Source: Nitrospira sp. (GTDB taxonomy: Bacteria > Nitrospirota > Nitrospiria > Nitrospirales > Nitrospiraceae). From it: 64,000 nucleotides of DNA. Location of the stretch: contig JANDJI010000006.1 in assembly GCA_024331125.1 (NCBI GenBank), forward strand, positions 146,985-210,984. The letters are read 5' to 3'. This document shows positions 43,456 through 51,731 of the stretch, one piece after another. The notes under the pieces are model-generated. The model saw nothing but the letters and a program-made list of their open reading frames with translations, had not been told where the DNA came from and made no database searches. Both the position numbers and the translations under genes were made by a program. Each line of letters begins with the position of its first letter. Position 1 is the stretch's first letter.

Positions 43456-44403
43456 TCACGCCGCCAACAACGCCTGCACATGAGCCTCGACAGACGCGGC
43501 CAACGCCCGGAGATTATACCCGCCCTCCAACGAAGAGAGAATTCGTCCTTGAGCGTGACGCTTGGCGATTCCAGCGACGATGTCCGTCAAATCCGCATAG
43601 CCCGCTTCCGTCAATGCCATGCTCGCCAGTGGGTCATCGCGATGGGCGTCGAATCCGGCCGAGATGATCACAAACTCCGGTTTGAAACCATCGGCTGCGG
43701 GCACCAAGACCTTGCGAAAGACGGTGCGGTACTCATCATCACCTTCGCCGGCCTCCATCGGCACATTGATCGTGAATCCTTCCCCCGCTCCCTTGCCCCT
43801 CTCGGTCTCCCGACCGGTGCCGGGATAATGGGGATACTGATGAGCGCTGAAAAATAGCACCGACGGATCGTCCTCGAAACTATGCTGGGTTCCGTTCCCG
43901 TGGTGCACGTCCCAATCGACGATCAGCACCCGCGTGAGACCGTATCGCCGCTGAACATAACGAGCCGCGATGGCGACGTTGTTGAACAAACAGAATCCCA
44001 TGGCCCGGCCTGCTTCCGCATGGTGTCCAGGCGGCCGGACCGCACAGAACGTATGATCAACCTGCCTGGTCATGATGGCATCAACGGCGGCCAATGCGCC
44101 GCCGGCGGCCAAATAGGCGGCGGTCAAGGAGCCCGGCGACATCGAGGTGTCGGGATCAAGCGAAACGCGGCCGCTCGTAGGAGCATGCCGGTTCAGCGAC
44201 GCCACGTAACCGGGTTTATGCACCTGCGTAATCCATTCGTCCTCGGCTCGACGCGGTTCGATCTTGGTCAATCGCGCCAGGGTGCCGCTTCGTTCCAACT
44301 GCTGCACGATCGCGCGCAGCCGGTCTGGAGACTCCGGATGCCCGGGCCCCATGTCATGGTCAAGATACGCCGGATGATAAACGAAACCGCTTTTCCCCAT
44401 CAC
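43456..44403 (-). CDS. histone deacetylase-like (AcuC/HDAC) hydrolase
   Basis: 315 residues. FVYHPAYLDHDMGPGHPESP at the N-terminus, RPPGHHAEAGRAMGFCLFNN with the His-His pair, LIVDWDVHHGNGTQ with the zinc ligands, and IISAGFDAHRDDPLA with the third ligand complete an active site of the arginase/deacetylase fold. Bacterial members deacetylate proteins, polyamines or acetoin-pathway enzymes; nothing adjacent identifies the substrate. It starts with adjacent ATG codons. Confidence 0.92.
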   Translation of the reverse strand: MMGKSGFVYHPAYLDHDMGPGHPESPDRLRAIVQQLERSGTLARLTKIEPRRAEDEWITQVHKPGYVASLNRHAPTSGRVSLDPDTSMSPGSLTAAYLAAGGALAAVDAIMTRQVDHTFCAVRPPGHHAEAGRAMGFCLFNNVAIAARYVQRRYGLTRVLIVDWDVHHGNGTQHSFEDDPSVLFFSAHQYPHYPGTGRETERGKGAGEGFTINVPMEAGEGDDEYRTVFRKVLVPAADGFKPEFVIISAGFDAHRDDPLASMALTEAGYADLTDIVAGIAKRHAQGRILSSLEGGYNLRALAASVEAHVQALLAA

Positions 44404-44546
44404 GCACCCCGGTGATCAGCGCAAGCCCGGCGACAATTCCCGTTCTTTGTGCATCCGCTCGTCGCGCCTCGTCAGATTAGCACGCAGGCAAGAGCGTAGA
44501 CAACGAGCGGAGGTCGCTGTTATTGTCCGGACAAAGGAGGAACATT

Positions 44547-44864
44547 ATGCCGAATCCGAGAATAGAGCCGCTCAAGAAAGTCCTCGCCATCGATCCCCAT
44601 GACGAGGTGGCCTGGTTCGGATTGGGAAAGGCTTATATGGACGACGGGAATTTTGAGGAGGCCGCCGCGGCCCTGCGGCAATGTGTGACGGTGAAGCCGA
44701 CCTACTCGGCCGCCTATTTTGCGCTGGCCCAGTCGCTCCACGCTCTGAACCGACTCGATGAATGCCGAACCGTCATCGCGACCGGCATCGAGGTCTCCTC
44801 CCAAAACGGCGACCTCATGGTCACCAGAAACTTGGAAGCCTTAAAGGACGCCCTGCCGTCGTGA
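44547..44864 (+). CDS. TPR-repeat protein
   Basis: 105 residues, with ATG preceded by AAAGGAGGAA. Two to three tetratricopeptide repeats are evident (PHDEVAWFGLGKAYMDDGNF, PTYSAAYFALAQSLHALNRL). Such small TPR proteins act as adaptors. Its stop overlaps a GTG of the deaminase frame, suggesting co-translation. It is divergent from the HDAC-like gene. Confidence 0.85.
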   Translation: MPNPRIEPLKKVLAIDPHDEVAWFGLGKAYMDDGNFEEAAAALRQCVTVKPTYSAAYFALAQSLHALNRLDECRTVIATGIEVSSQNGDLMVTRNLEALKDALPS

Positions 44865-44926
44865 TACAGCGTCGTTTCCCTCCTCCCTTCCGACTGCCTC
44901 GGTGGACCGCCCGCGTGACACAACAG

Positions 44927-45451
44927 ATGGACCGCCCCTTCCGTTCGGATGACGACCGCATGCGATTTGTAATCGAATTAGCATCGAAGAACGTGACGAA
45001 CGGAACGGGCGGCCCGTTCGCCGCGGCCGTCTTTGAAGCCAGGACGGGACGGCTGATCTCGATCGGAGTAAACTTGGTCGTCTTGACCAACTGCTCGCTT
45101 GCCCATGCCGAGTTGGTGGCCCTTGCCAACGCGCAACACACTGTCCGGCATTTCAACCTCGGCGCGGCGGGAATACCGGAACATGAACTGGTCACCAGTA
45201 GCGAGCCCTGCGCCATGTGTTTCGGAGCCATTCCCTGGTCCGGCGTTCGTCGAGTATTGTGCGGCGCCAGAGCCGGCGACGCGGAAGCGATCGGATTTGA
45301 CGAGGGCCCCAAACCAAGACGGTGGATCGCGGCTCTCGAACAACGGGGCATCACGGTCGTACGGGACCTCTGCCGAAGGGAGGCCGTAACGGTGCTTCAA
45401 CGCTACCAGAAAAGCGGCGGGATCATTTATAACGCAAGCCGGGACTCCTGA
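44927..45451 (+). CDS. CMP/dCMP-type nucleoside deaminase
   Basis: 174 residues from the ATG of MDRPFRSDDD; a GTG at 44861 overlapping the TPR stop would add 22 residues. Zinc-deaminase motifs are HAE (in CSLAHAELVAL) and PCAMC (SSEPCAMCFGAIPWSGV). GGPFAAAVFE resembles guanine deaminase or tRNA adenosine deaminase-like enzymes. The C-terminal segment (LCRREAVTVLQRYQKSGGII) is closer to guanine deaminase-type proteins than TadA. The substrate is therefore probably a free purine or related base. Confidence 0.85.
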   Translation: MDRPFRSDDDRMRFVIELASKNVTNGTGGPFAAAVFEARTGRLISIGVNLVVLTNCSLAHAELVALANAQHTVRHFNLGAAGIPEHELVTSSEPCAMCFGAIPWSGVRRVLCGARAGDAEAIGFDEGPKPRRWIAALEQRGITVVRDLCRREAVTVLQRYQKSGGIIYNASRDS

Positions 45452-45505
45452 CACATCGCTCGATCCCCGACGGCCATGTTCCATCGCCTCTCCCATCGGG
45501 AGATG

Positions 45506-47242
45506 TCATCGTTTCAGCTTGTTGCGGATTGCCAATGCGAACATCGCAAACAGCGCTGGACCGGCCAGGGTCTGGAACCCGATCATGAGCCGAGTCCAAT
45601 TCCATCCTCCTTCCGCCGCCGTCTTCAACACCAGGAAATCCGGCTTTAAAAACGCCAGGGTCCCCAAACTGAAACCCGCCGCCTCAAACCACCCGATGGA
45701 ATCGCCTCCCGGACTAGGTGACGGACAAACCAGATCCCCATTCCACCAATAGACAAACGTGCCGATCAGAAAAACGAGCAAGAACCATCCTATGGGCCTC
45801 AAGGCACGCTCCCCGTAGCCGTTGATCATCCAAAACAGATTCAACTGGAACCTGATGGCCCAGGGCGCCGTGGGATTGATGCGCCGCAGTTCCTTTTCGC
45901 CGTAATGGAAGTCACTCGCGTAGATATAGTCTCGGTCCTGCTCATAGGCCACCTTGAGGTCCCGATAGGCTTTTGAGAGTTGAGCCAATTCTTCGGCTTT
46001 CTGCCCCCCATTCCAAAAATCGGAACTCTGTCGATCCGCAGACTTGTCCGCGGACTCCGATTGACTTTCCATTTCTTTAACGAGGCAAGCATGATCGTAC
46101 ATGCCATACATCTGCCGGTGCCGGATCTCGCGTTGTCTCTCCCCCTCGTTCCTGCTCCCTACCCCGAGCGGCAAGCTCCAGACCAACCACCTGAGAAGCC
46201 GCGCAAGTCCGTTCCACAGCGTTGTTATTTTATAGAGCATTCCCGCCCATACCCCGCTTCCACGTAGCGCGGAGGCTGGCACATGAGCGCGCACCCGCGG
46301 CCATCGGACATTGTTGAAGTAGCAACGATCGAGGTTGGTGCCCACCAGTCTGCATTTTTCCAAATTGACCGAGTGAAACCGCAAGCCGTACTGTAAGTGG
46401 ACAGAGACGTTTGTGAAGTCTATCTCCAGAGGCTCGCCTTGACCACACTGATCACTGTGTGATCCCTCAAACAATCTGACGGGCGCCTTACAGTCCCAAC
46501 GCCGTTCACAAGAGCAAGCTCGGCAAGTGGGTTGCTCCCGGGGATGTCGTTCGGCCTCATGCCTTCTCACCGGTTGCGGAAATCCAACCGAGCCAAAAAT
46601 CTGAACAGAAGAGAAACTGAAAACCGGCGACCGTTGCACCCCCGGCCGAGTCCGGTAGCGGCAAAATCTGATGTTCGCGAAAGTCGCCACCTCAAAAAAT
46701 CTTGCTTTGGCAAAGGTCACGGGGCCCCAAAAAATCGCTCCGTCAAAATCAGCGCCCTTTTGAAATGTCACTTCGGAGAAATCGGTATCGATCGTGTTCC
46801 CATTTGCACTGTTCCATCCGGCGAAACACGTGCCCTGGAAATACACGGTCTCGTCAAATGCGCAATCATGAAAGCTCACTCCCGAAAAATGCGACCGGGC
46901 ACAATTGACGTATTGCTCAAACCGACATTCGTCGAACTCAACATATTGCTGAAAATAAAGGTCGTGCAAGAGAAGCGGCTTCCTAAAGACACACTTCTTG
47001 AAGATCGTCAGAGGAACAACCGCCTCATGACGTGGGCGACCACTGGACGCTCCAGATCGCCTTCGATCAATCACTTCGACACTATCGAACACACAGTCGG
47101 TGACATTCACGACTTTGACTGACCGCGCACCGCCGGCAACGGCGTCGTGCAAGTTCAGGTCTCCGACCACACGCACACACTCCATGCGACCATTATGAAT
47201 CGTCAAATCCTGCAAAAATAACTGAGCGGGAATTTCTATCAT
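45506..47242 (-). CDS. pentapeptide-repeat protein with C-terminal membrane channel-like region
   Basis: About 578 residues. The N-terminal half contains divergent pentapeptide repeats (FKKCVFRKPLLL, FDECRFEQYVNC, FHDCAFDETVYF, FEVATFANIRF, LVGTNLDRCYFNNV), giving a right-handed beta helix. A Cys-rich insert (CRACSCERRWDC) lies near the middle. The C-terminal third has a helical linker (YRDLKVAYEQDRDYIYASDF, HYGEKELRR) and at least three hydrophobic segments, the last ending ALFAMFALAIRNKLKR, an arrangement seen in pentapeptide proteins with ion-channel-like tails. I chose the ATG at 47242; a GTG at 47278 is possible. It is the last gene of a three-gene cluster. Confidence 0.75.
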   Translation of the reverse strand: MIEIPAQLFLQDLTIHNGRMECVRVVGDLNLHDAVAGGARSVKVVNVTDCVFDSVEVIDRRRSGASSGRPRHEAVVPLTIFKKCVFRKPLLLHDLYFQQYVEFDECRFEQYVNCARSHFSGVSFHDCAFDETVYFQGTCFAGWNSANGNTIDTDFSEVTFQKGADFDGAIFWGPVTFAKARFFEVATFANIRFCRYRTRPGVQRSPVFSFSSVQIFGSVGFPQPVRRHEAERHPREQPTCRACSCERRWDCKAPVRLFEGSHSDQCGQGEPLEIDFTNVSVHLQYGLRFHSVNLEKCRLVGTNLDRCYFNNVRWPRVRAHVPASALRGSGVWAGMLYKITTLWNGLARLLRWLVWSLPLGVGSRNEGERQREIRHRQMYGMYDHACLVKEMESQSESADKSADRQSSDFWNGGQKAEELAQLSKAYRDLKVAYEQDRDYIYASDFHYGEKELRRINPTAPWAIRFQLNLFWMINGYGERALRPIGWFLLVFLIGTFVYWWNGDLVCPSPSPGGDSIGWFEAAGFSLGTLAFLKPDFLVLKTAAEGGWNWTRLMIGFQTLAGPALFAMFALAIRNKLKR

Positions 47243-47338
47243 CGCCTCACCAAAGGACAAATGCGGGGTTGCGATCACTGGGCAGCTTTCGGATGTCTAT
47301 CTTCATCGGACGGCTCGAAGGAACCTGCTTCCTGGGTA

Positions 47339-48184
47339 TTACAGAATCTCCCTCAACGCCTCTACCTGTCGTGCGGTCAGCGGCGCGTCGGCGCGGGGAT
47401 TCCGCACCAGCATCCGCACGCGGGGAACCGCTCGCTGATGTCTCGCCCGCTCGATCACCTCGACGTTGGCCAACCTGGTGCCGGCCCTGGACGGCAGCGG
47501 CTCGACGTCCCACAACACAATCAACACGGCGCTGAGATGCGGCAGTTTCGTCAACAACACCGTGACGGCGCCGGACAAGGTTTTGACGTCCAGCCACGTT
47601 TCTTCCCGCCGGCCGTCCATCCGACCCGTCAAATCCGCACGAGGAATGGAAACTTGCAAAATCACCGGATCGCAATAATCGGCAAGCTGCTTCGCCTTCT
47701 GTTGAACGCGCGCGAGGATACGGTGTGTCAGGATCGTTCCGCGACCTTCTTCCCTCTGTTCATCGGTCTCGGCCATCCCGCGCAATGGGATGCGCCGCCG
47801 CACACCCGAGCCCACCATGGCCGTCACCTCGACAAAGAACCGCTCGTGACCCAGATGACACTCCAAATCGGCGGTGCGCGCTCTCGATTCAGGGAGAAAC
47901 GAAAGGCGGACTCCCGCGCGAATCAGTTGAGTCGCCAGTTCCAATTCGGCCAACGCCGACTCTTGCACCCCCGGATCATCGCACGAGATCCGATGCAGAA
48001 GCCGGCCAAGACGAAGACGGCTCGGTTCGTCTGCGCAATGGCGACGAAGCGTGGCCCACCGGTCCTCGATGGCCCGTGAAAGTCGTTCGCGTCGGGCTTG
48101 TGCCCGCGGCATTTTCCGGCGGCCATTGCCTTCCCATGAACGGATAACGAATTTGATTGTTCTCCTCGGCCGCCAACGCGCCAC
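47339..48184 (-). CDS. PD-(D/E)XK-nuclease-like protein, unknown function
   Basis: 281 residues. The central part has the order expected for a restriction-endonuclease fold: a helix with Glu82 (LAELELATQLIRAG), Asp106 (TADLECHL), then Glu119-x-Thr121 (ERFFVEVTA) in place of the usual E-x-K. It could be a nuclease with an altered active site or a binding-only relative. The GTG start at 48184 has ACGGAGC 8 nt upstream and lies 11 nt after the preceding gene; an ATG at 48112 is an alternative. No family name recognised. Confidence 0.65.
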   Translation of the reverse strand: MARWRPRRTIKFVIRSWEGNGRRKMPRAQARRERLSRAIEDRWATLRRHCADEPSRLRLGRLLHRISCDDPGVQESALAELELATQLIRAGVRLSFLPESRARTADLECHLGHERFFVEVTAMVGSGVRRRIPLRGMAETDEQREEGRGTILTHRILARVQQKAKQLADYCDPVILQVSIPRADLTGRMDGRREETWLDVKTLSGAVTVLLTKLPHLSAVLIVLWDVEPLPSRAGTRLANVEVIERARHQRAVPRVRMLVRNPRADAPLTARQVEALREIL

Positions 48185-48195
48185 GGCAAGCTCCG

Positions 48196-48525
48196 TCAGA
48201 TTGATTCCGCCTCATCCTCGTCATCCAAAGATCGAGCAAGGAGGTCCGACCGCTGCCGAGCAATGTGATCATACATGTCGTCCAGCCATCGTCCGGCACA
48301 ACCCAGAACTTCCCTCACCAACGGCTCCGGCTGGCCGGTGCGTTTGATGGTCCATTGGGAGACGTATTCGAGCAATGTCTCGCGATCGAATCGGCGTGTG
48401 GCTTGGGTCGCCAACGCCGATAATTCGCCGAACCCGGTCTTGAGGATCTCGGCCACGGTCTCGCGGCCGTACGACGTGCTGGCCGTCACGTACTGCACGG
48501 CCCGATTGATTTCGTGATCGGTCAT
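48196..48525 (-). CDS. small hypothetical protein, first gene of three-gene cluster
   Basis: 109 residues, largely helical and acidic toward the C-terminus (LLARSLDDEDEAESI). No domain recognised. It starts about 98 nt from the palindrome at 48623-48643 and ends 11 nt before the PD-(D/E)XK-like gene, so it is probably the leader gene of that unit and may be an accessory or regulatory subunit. Confidence 0.65.
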   Translation of the reverse strand: MTDHEINRAVQYVTASTSYGRETVAEILKTGFGELSALATQATRRFDRETLLEYVSQWTIKRTGQPEPLVREVLGCAGRWLDDMYDHIARQRSDLLARSLDDEDEAESI

Positions 48526-48622
48526 GCCGCCCTCCCATGATCACCCTGTCGCAGCCCGTCCGTCATCGTCAATTTCGTTCCCCCATCCACCGGGCCTTCT
48601 CTTACATTTCCCTCTTTTTCTC

Positions 48623-48643
48623 GATCATACCGATGGTATGATC
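48623..48643. promoter_or_regulatory. perfect 21-bp palindrome between divergent genes
   Basis: GATCATACC and GGTATGATC are separated by 3 nt (GAT). The palindrome lies 33 nt upstream of pepF and about 98 nt upstream of the divergent hypothetical gene. Each arm contains TATGAT, a good -10 hexamer, on its own strand, so a dimeric repressor bound here could block both promoters. No -35 matches well on either side. Confidence 0.6.
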
Positions 48644-48675
48644 AAAGGTCACCAAACCATAGTACGGAGTATCCC

Positions 48676-50481
48676 ATGGCCGGACGAACCAATGCACGAC
48701 GCGCTGTGAAATCCCCCGCCCGTTCGACCTTTTCCGATCGATGGAACCTCAATGACCTGATTGACGACCCCGTCGGCAAATTCGATTCGTTGTTGGCGGA
48801 TCTGGAATCGAAAGCGGCCCATATCGAGGCGGCTCGTCCCGCGCTGACTCCCTCCATGGCAAGCGACGAGTTGTCGGCCTTGCTTCGCTTGAGCGAGGAG
48901 ATCGCCCGGGAATCGGCCCGACTCGGCGCCTACGCTTACCTGTGGTTTTCCGAAAACACGAAGAACGCGGAAGCGCGATCGTTCAAGGCACGAGTTGAGG
49001 AACGGCTCACCGGCCTGAACAACCGATTGCTCTTTTTCGACCTCTGGTGGCAAAGCGTCGATGACGCCAACGCGGCGCGGTTGTTGGCGGACATGGGCGA
49101 CCTGCGCTATCACATGGAGACGATCCGCCGTTTCAAGCCGCACACTTTGTCCGAGCCGGAAGAAAAAATCATCAACATCAAAAACGTGACCGGTCGCAGC
49201 GCGGTGCATACCCTTTACGATCTCGTGACCAACGGGTTGACGTTCACCGTCCGAGAGGGCGGCAAGACAAAAACCGTGAATCGAGAAGGGTTGATGGCTT
49301 ACGTCCGCAGCCCCAAGGCCTCCGTGCGCCAAGCAGCGTATCAGGAACTGTATCGGGTCTTCACCACTCACCGCGACCTGCTGGGGGAAATGTACCGAAC
49401 GCTGATAAACGATTGGAAGGCCGAAAACATCGGGCTCCGCCGGTTTTCCTCGCCGATCGCCACCCGTAACTTGAGCAACGACGTCCCCGACCAGGCTGTT
49501 GAGACCTTGTTGGCTTCTTGCGCCAAGAACGCGGAGATTTTCCAAACTTATTTCTCGTTGAAGGCCAAGATCTGCAAGATCAAGCCGATGAGTCGTTACC
49601 ATCTCTACGCCCCCCACCGGACAGAAGCCAAGAAGTACTCGTACTCCGACGCGGCGTCGATGGTCGTCGAGGCCTATCGCGGTTTTTCCCCCCGACTTGC
49701 CGAACTGGCCGAGCAGGTCTTCCGCGAACGACACATCGACGGACCGACGCGCCCGGGCAAGATGGGAGGCGCCTACTGTTACAGCGTGGTTCCTGGGCTG
49801 ACTCCCTACGTCATGCTCAACTACACGGGAGAGGCCCGGGACGTGGCGACGATGGCGCACGAGCTCGGCCACGCCGTCCACGGAATGATGGCGAAAGACC
49901 ATTCCATCTTTACCTTTCACGCCACGCTTCCCTTGGCGGAAACGGCGTCGGTCTTCGGCGAACGGATTCTCTCCGACGCCTTAATGTCCAACGAACGGAG
50001 CAAAGCCGTTCGGCAGGGGCTCCTCCTCAGCCAATTGGACGACATCTATGCCACCGTGCTCCGCCAAACCTACTTCGTTCGGTTCGAGAAACTGGCACAC
50101 GACATGGTGGCGGAAGGCGCTACGGTCGAGCAACTGGCCCAGGCCTACCTTGACGAACTCAAGCAACAATTCGGCAAGGCAGTAAAGGTGCCCGATGAAT
50201 TTCGCTGGGAATGGCTCACGATTCCGCATCTCTACGCCAGCCCCTTTTATTGCTACGCCTACAGCTTCGGCAACCTGCTGGTGCTGGCCCTCTATCGCAT
50301 GTACAAGGAACAGGGAGCTTCGTTCATTCCCAAGTACTTGGACCTGTTGATGATGGGCGGCTCGAAATCCCCTCAAGAGATCCTGGCCACCGTCGGCGTT
50401 GATATGGCTTCGGAGGCGTTCTGGCAATCCGGTTTCGACGCGATCCGTGACATGGTGGGTCAACTAGAAGAGACACTGTAA
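48676..50481 (+). CDS. pepF: M3-family oligoendopeptidase F
   Basis: 601 residues, usual for PepF, a cytosolic zinc enzyme that cuts oligopeptides of about 7-17 residues. His395-Glu-Leu-Gly-His399 (MAHELGHAVHG) is the HEXXH zinc motif, and the third-ligand Glu is in TLPLAETASVFGERI. Upstream, RPGKMGGAYC and MLNYTGEARDVATM are family motifs. It could recycle peptides produced by the proteasome (inference). It ends 1 nt before the convergent pseudouridine synthase. Confidence 0.94.
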   Translation: MAGRTNARRAVKSPARSTFSDRWNLNDLIDDPVGKFDSLLADLESKAAHIEAARPALTPSMASDELSALLRLSEEIARESARLGAYAYLWFSENTKNAEARSFKARVEERLTGLNNRLLFFDLWWQSVDDANAARLLADMGDLRYHMETIRRFKPHTLSEPEEKIINIKNVTGRSAVHTLYDLVTNGLTFTVREGGKTKTVNREGLMAYVRSPKASVRQAAYQELYRVFTTHRDLLGEMYRTLINDWKAENIGLRRFSSPIATRNLSNDVPDQAVETLLASCAKNAEIFQTYFSLKAKICKIKPMSRYHLYAPHRTEAKKYSYSDAASMVVEAYRGFSPRLAELAEQVFRERHIDGPTRPGKMGGAYCYSVVPGLTPYVMLNYTGEARDVATMAHELGHAVHGMMAKDHSIFTFHATLPLAETASVFGERILSDALMSNERSKAVRQGLLLSQLDDIYATVLRQTYFVRFEKLAHDMVAEGATVEQLAQAYLDELKQQFGKAVKVPDEFRWEWLTIPHLYASPFYCYAYSFGNLLVLALYRMYKEQGASFIPKYLDLLMMGGSKSPQEILATVGVDMASEAFWQSGFDAIRDMVGQLEETL

Positions 50482-50482
50482 A

Positions 50483-51112
50483 TCAAGAGTGGGGTGCAGG
50501 CGAGGGCGGTCGTCTGCGGCGTCGCCGATCCGTGAACCGGCCGAAGGCCCTGATTTCCTCTTCGGTCAGGGCCCGCCATCGACCGGGCTTGAGATCTCCA
50601 AGTCGAACCGGCCCGATGGCGACACGCACCAGCCGCAACGTCGGATGTCCCGCCGCCGCCGTCATGCGCCGAACCTGGCGGTTCATGCCCTCATGGATCG
50701 TGATTTCCAGCCAAGCGGTCGGCACGGTTTTCCGAAACCTGATGGGAATAGGTCGCGCCGCCATTGCAGGCTCCTGAGTCAGCAACCTGACTTTCGCCGG
50801 CCTGGTTTGCCGCCCGCCGAGGACGATCCCTTCTTCCAGCCTTGCAATGGCTTCCTCATCGGGAATCCGCTCGACCTGCGCCAAATACACCTTCGGCAAG
50901 GTATGCCGCGGGTCTGTAATCCGATGCGTCAGCGCTCCGTCGGACGTCAAGATCATCAACCCTTCGCTGTCCCGATCAAGACGTCCCGCCGCATAGACGC
51001 CTGGCAATAAAATGAAATCCGCCAAGGTCGGCCTGCCGTCGCGATCGGTGAAGCACGACAACACGCCGTAGGGCTTATTGAAGGCGATGGCGTATCCTTG
51101 CCTGATCGTCAT
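50483..51112 (-). CDS. RsuA/RluE-type rRNA pseudouridine synthase
   Basis: 209 residues. IAFNKPYGVLSCFTDRDGRP, then VYAAGRLDRDSEGLMILTSD with the catalytic Asp, KVYLAQVE and HEGMNRQVRRMTAAAGHPTL define the RsuA/RluB/E/F branch. The absence of an N-terminal S4 domain points to RluE, which modifies U2457 of 23S rRNA in E. coli. The C-terminal Arg/Pro tail is likely disordered. Confidence 0.9.
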   Translation of the reverse strand: MTIRQGYAIAFNKPYGVLSCFTDRDGRPTLADFILLPGVYAAGRLDRDSEGLMILTSDGALTHRITDPRHTLPKVYLAQVERIPDEEAIARLEEGIVLGGRQTRPAKVRLLTQEPAMAARPIPIRFRKTVPTAWLEITIHEGMNRQVRRMTAAAGHPTLRLVRVAIGPVRLGDLKPGRWRALTEEEIRAFGRFTDRRRRRRPPSPAPHS

Positions 51113-51246
51113 TTCCGTCTTTCACAACGCTCGTCTTCGCCTAACAACCGATAACCGAGTCTCACGCGCAAAAACGATCGAGAACAAGTTAACGATTGCC
51201 CTTTGGGGCTCCATTTTCTCCGGCATAGTTTGTCTCTCGATCCACG

Positions 51247-51290
51247 TTGACAGGAGCGAGCGCATTGTGGCATACTGAGAATGCTTCTCA
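51247..51290 (+). promoter_or_regulatory. promoter with Fur-like box upstream of the BFD gene
   Basis: A perfect TTGACA (51247-51252) is 18 nt from CATACT (51271-51276). Immediately after, TGAGAATGCTTCTCA (51276-51290) is a 7-1-7 inverted repeat differing in one arm base, close to the Fur-box form TGATAAT-x-ATTATCA. The placement, 22 nt before the start codon, would block transcription when iron is plentiful. Confidence 0.65.
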
Positions 51291-51311
51291 TAATCGCAAA
51301 AGGAGAATGTC

Positions 51312-51521
51312 ATGTACCTGTGCCTGTGCAAGGGAATTACCGAGTCGGACGTTCGGGAAGCCGGGCGTGCCGGTCTCATCACGCCGAGCCAGCTCAAGGC
51401 AAAGTTCGGCTTGAAAGACAGCGGCTGTTGCGGCCGTTGCGCCAAGCATATCCACGAATTCGTCGAGCTCGCCGCTCGGGAAGCCCCCGCCACGTGCCAT
51501 TCGCCCGTGGATTGCCTCTAA
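51312..51521 (+). CDS. bfd: bacterioferritin-associated ferredoxin (BFD-like [2Fe-2S])
   Basis: 69 residues. Cys4 and Cys6 (MYLCLCKGITE) and the CCGRC cluster (GLKDSGCCGRCAKHIHEFV) supply the four ligands of a BFD-type [2Fe-2S] centre. BFD reduces bacterioferritin so that stored iron is released under iron starvation. AAAGGAGAA precedes the ATG. The Fur-like box supports iron-repressed expression. No bacterioferritin gene is nearby. Confidence 0.88.
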   Translation: MYLCLCKGITESDVREAGRAGLITPSQLKAKFGLKDSGCCGRCAKHIHEFVELAAREAPATCHSPVDCL

Positions 51522-51684
51522 TCACGTTACCTCTCCCGACCGCCGTTTTTCAGGTGAGGCGGCATACGCACGGATTGCCTGACCATCTCTCTTCCCGGCC
51601 GTCTTGCACCGTGTTTTATCATTTTCCTGATCGGGATCGCTCATCACAGAACGGTTGCATATCGAGAACCGTAGATATCGGCGA

Positions 51685-51710
51685 CAGAGGAGACGCCTCT
51701 GATTCGTTTT
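51685..51710 (+). terminator. possible terminator after the BFD gene
   Basis: CAGAGG-AGACG-CCTCTG forms a 6-bp stem with 5-nt loop (51685-51701), followed by ATTCGTTTT. It lies 164 nt past the BFD stop and before the convergent flavodoxin gene, so the assignment is uncertain. Confidence 0.35.
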
Positions 51711-51731
51711 GCTCCTATAAAGAGGCCGGAG

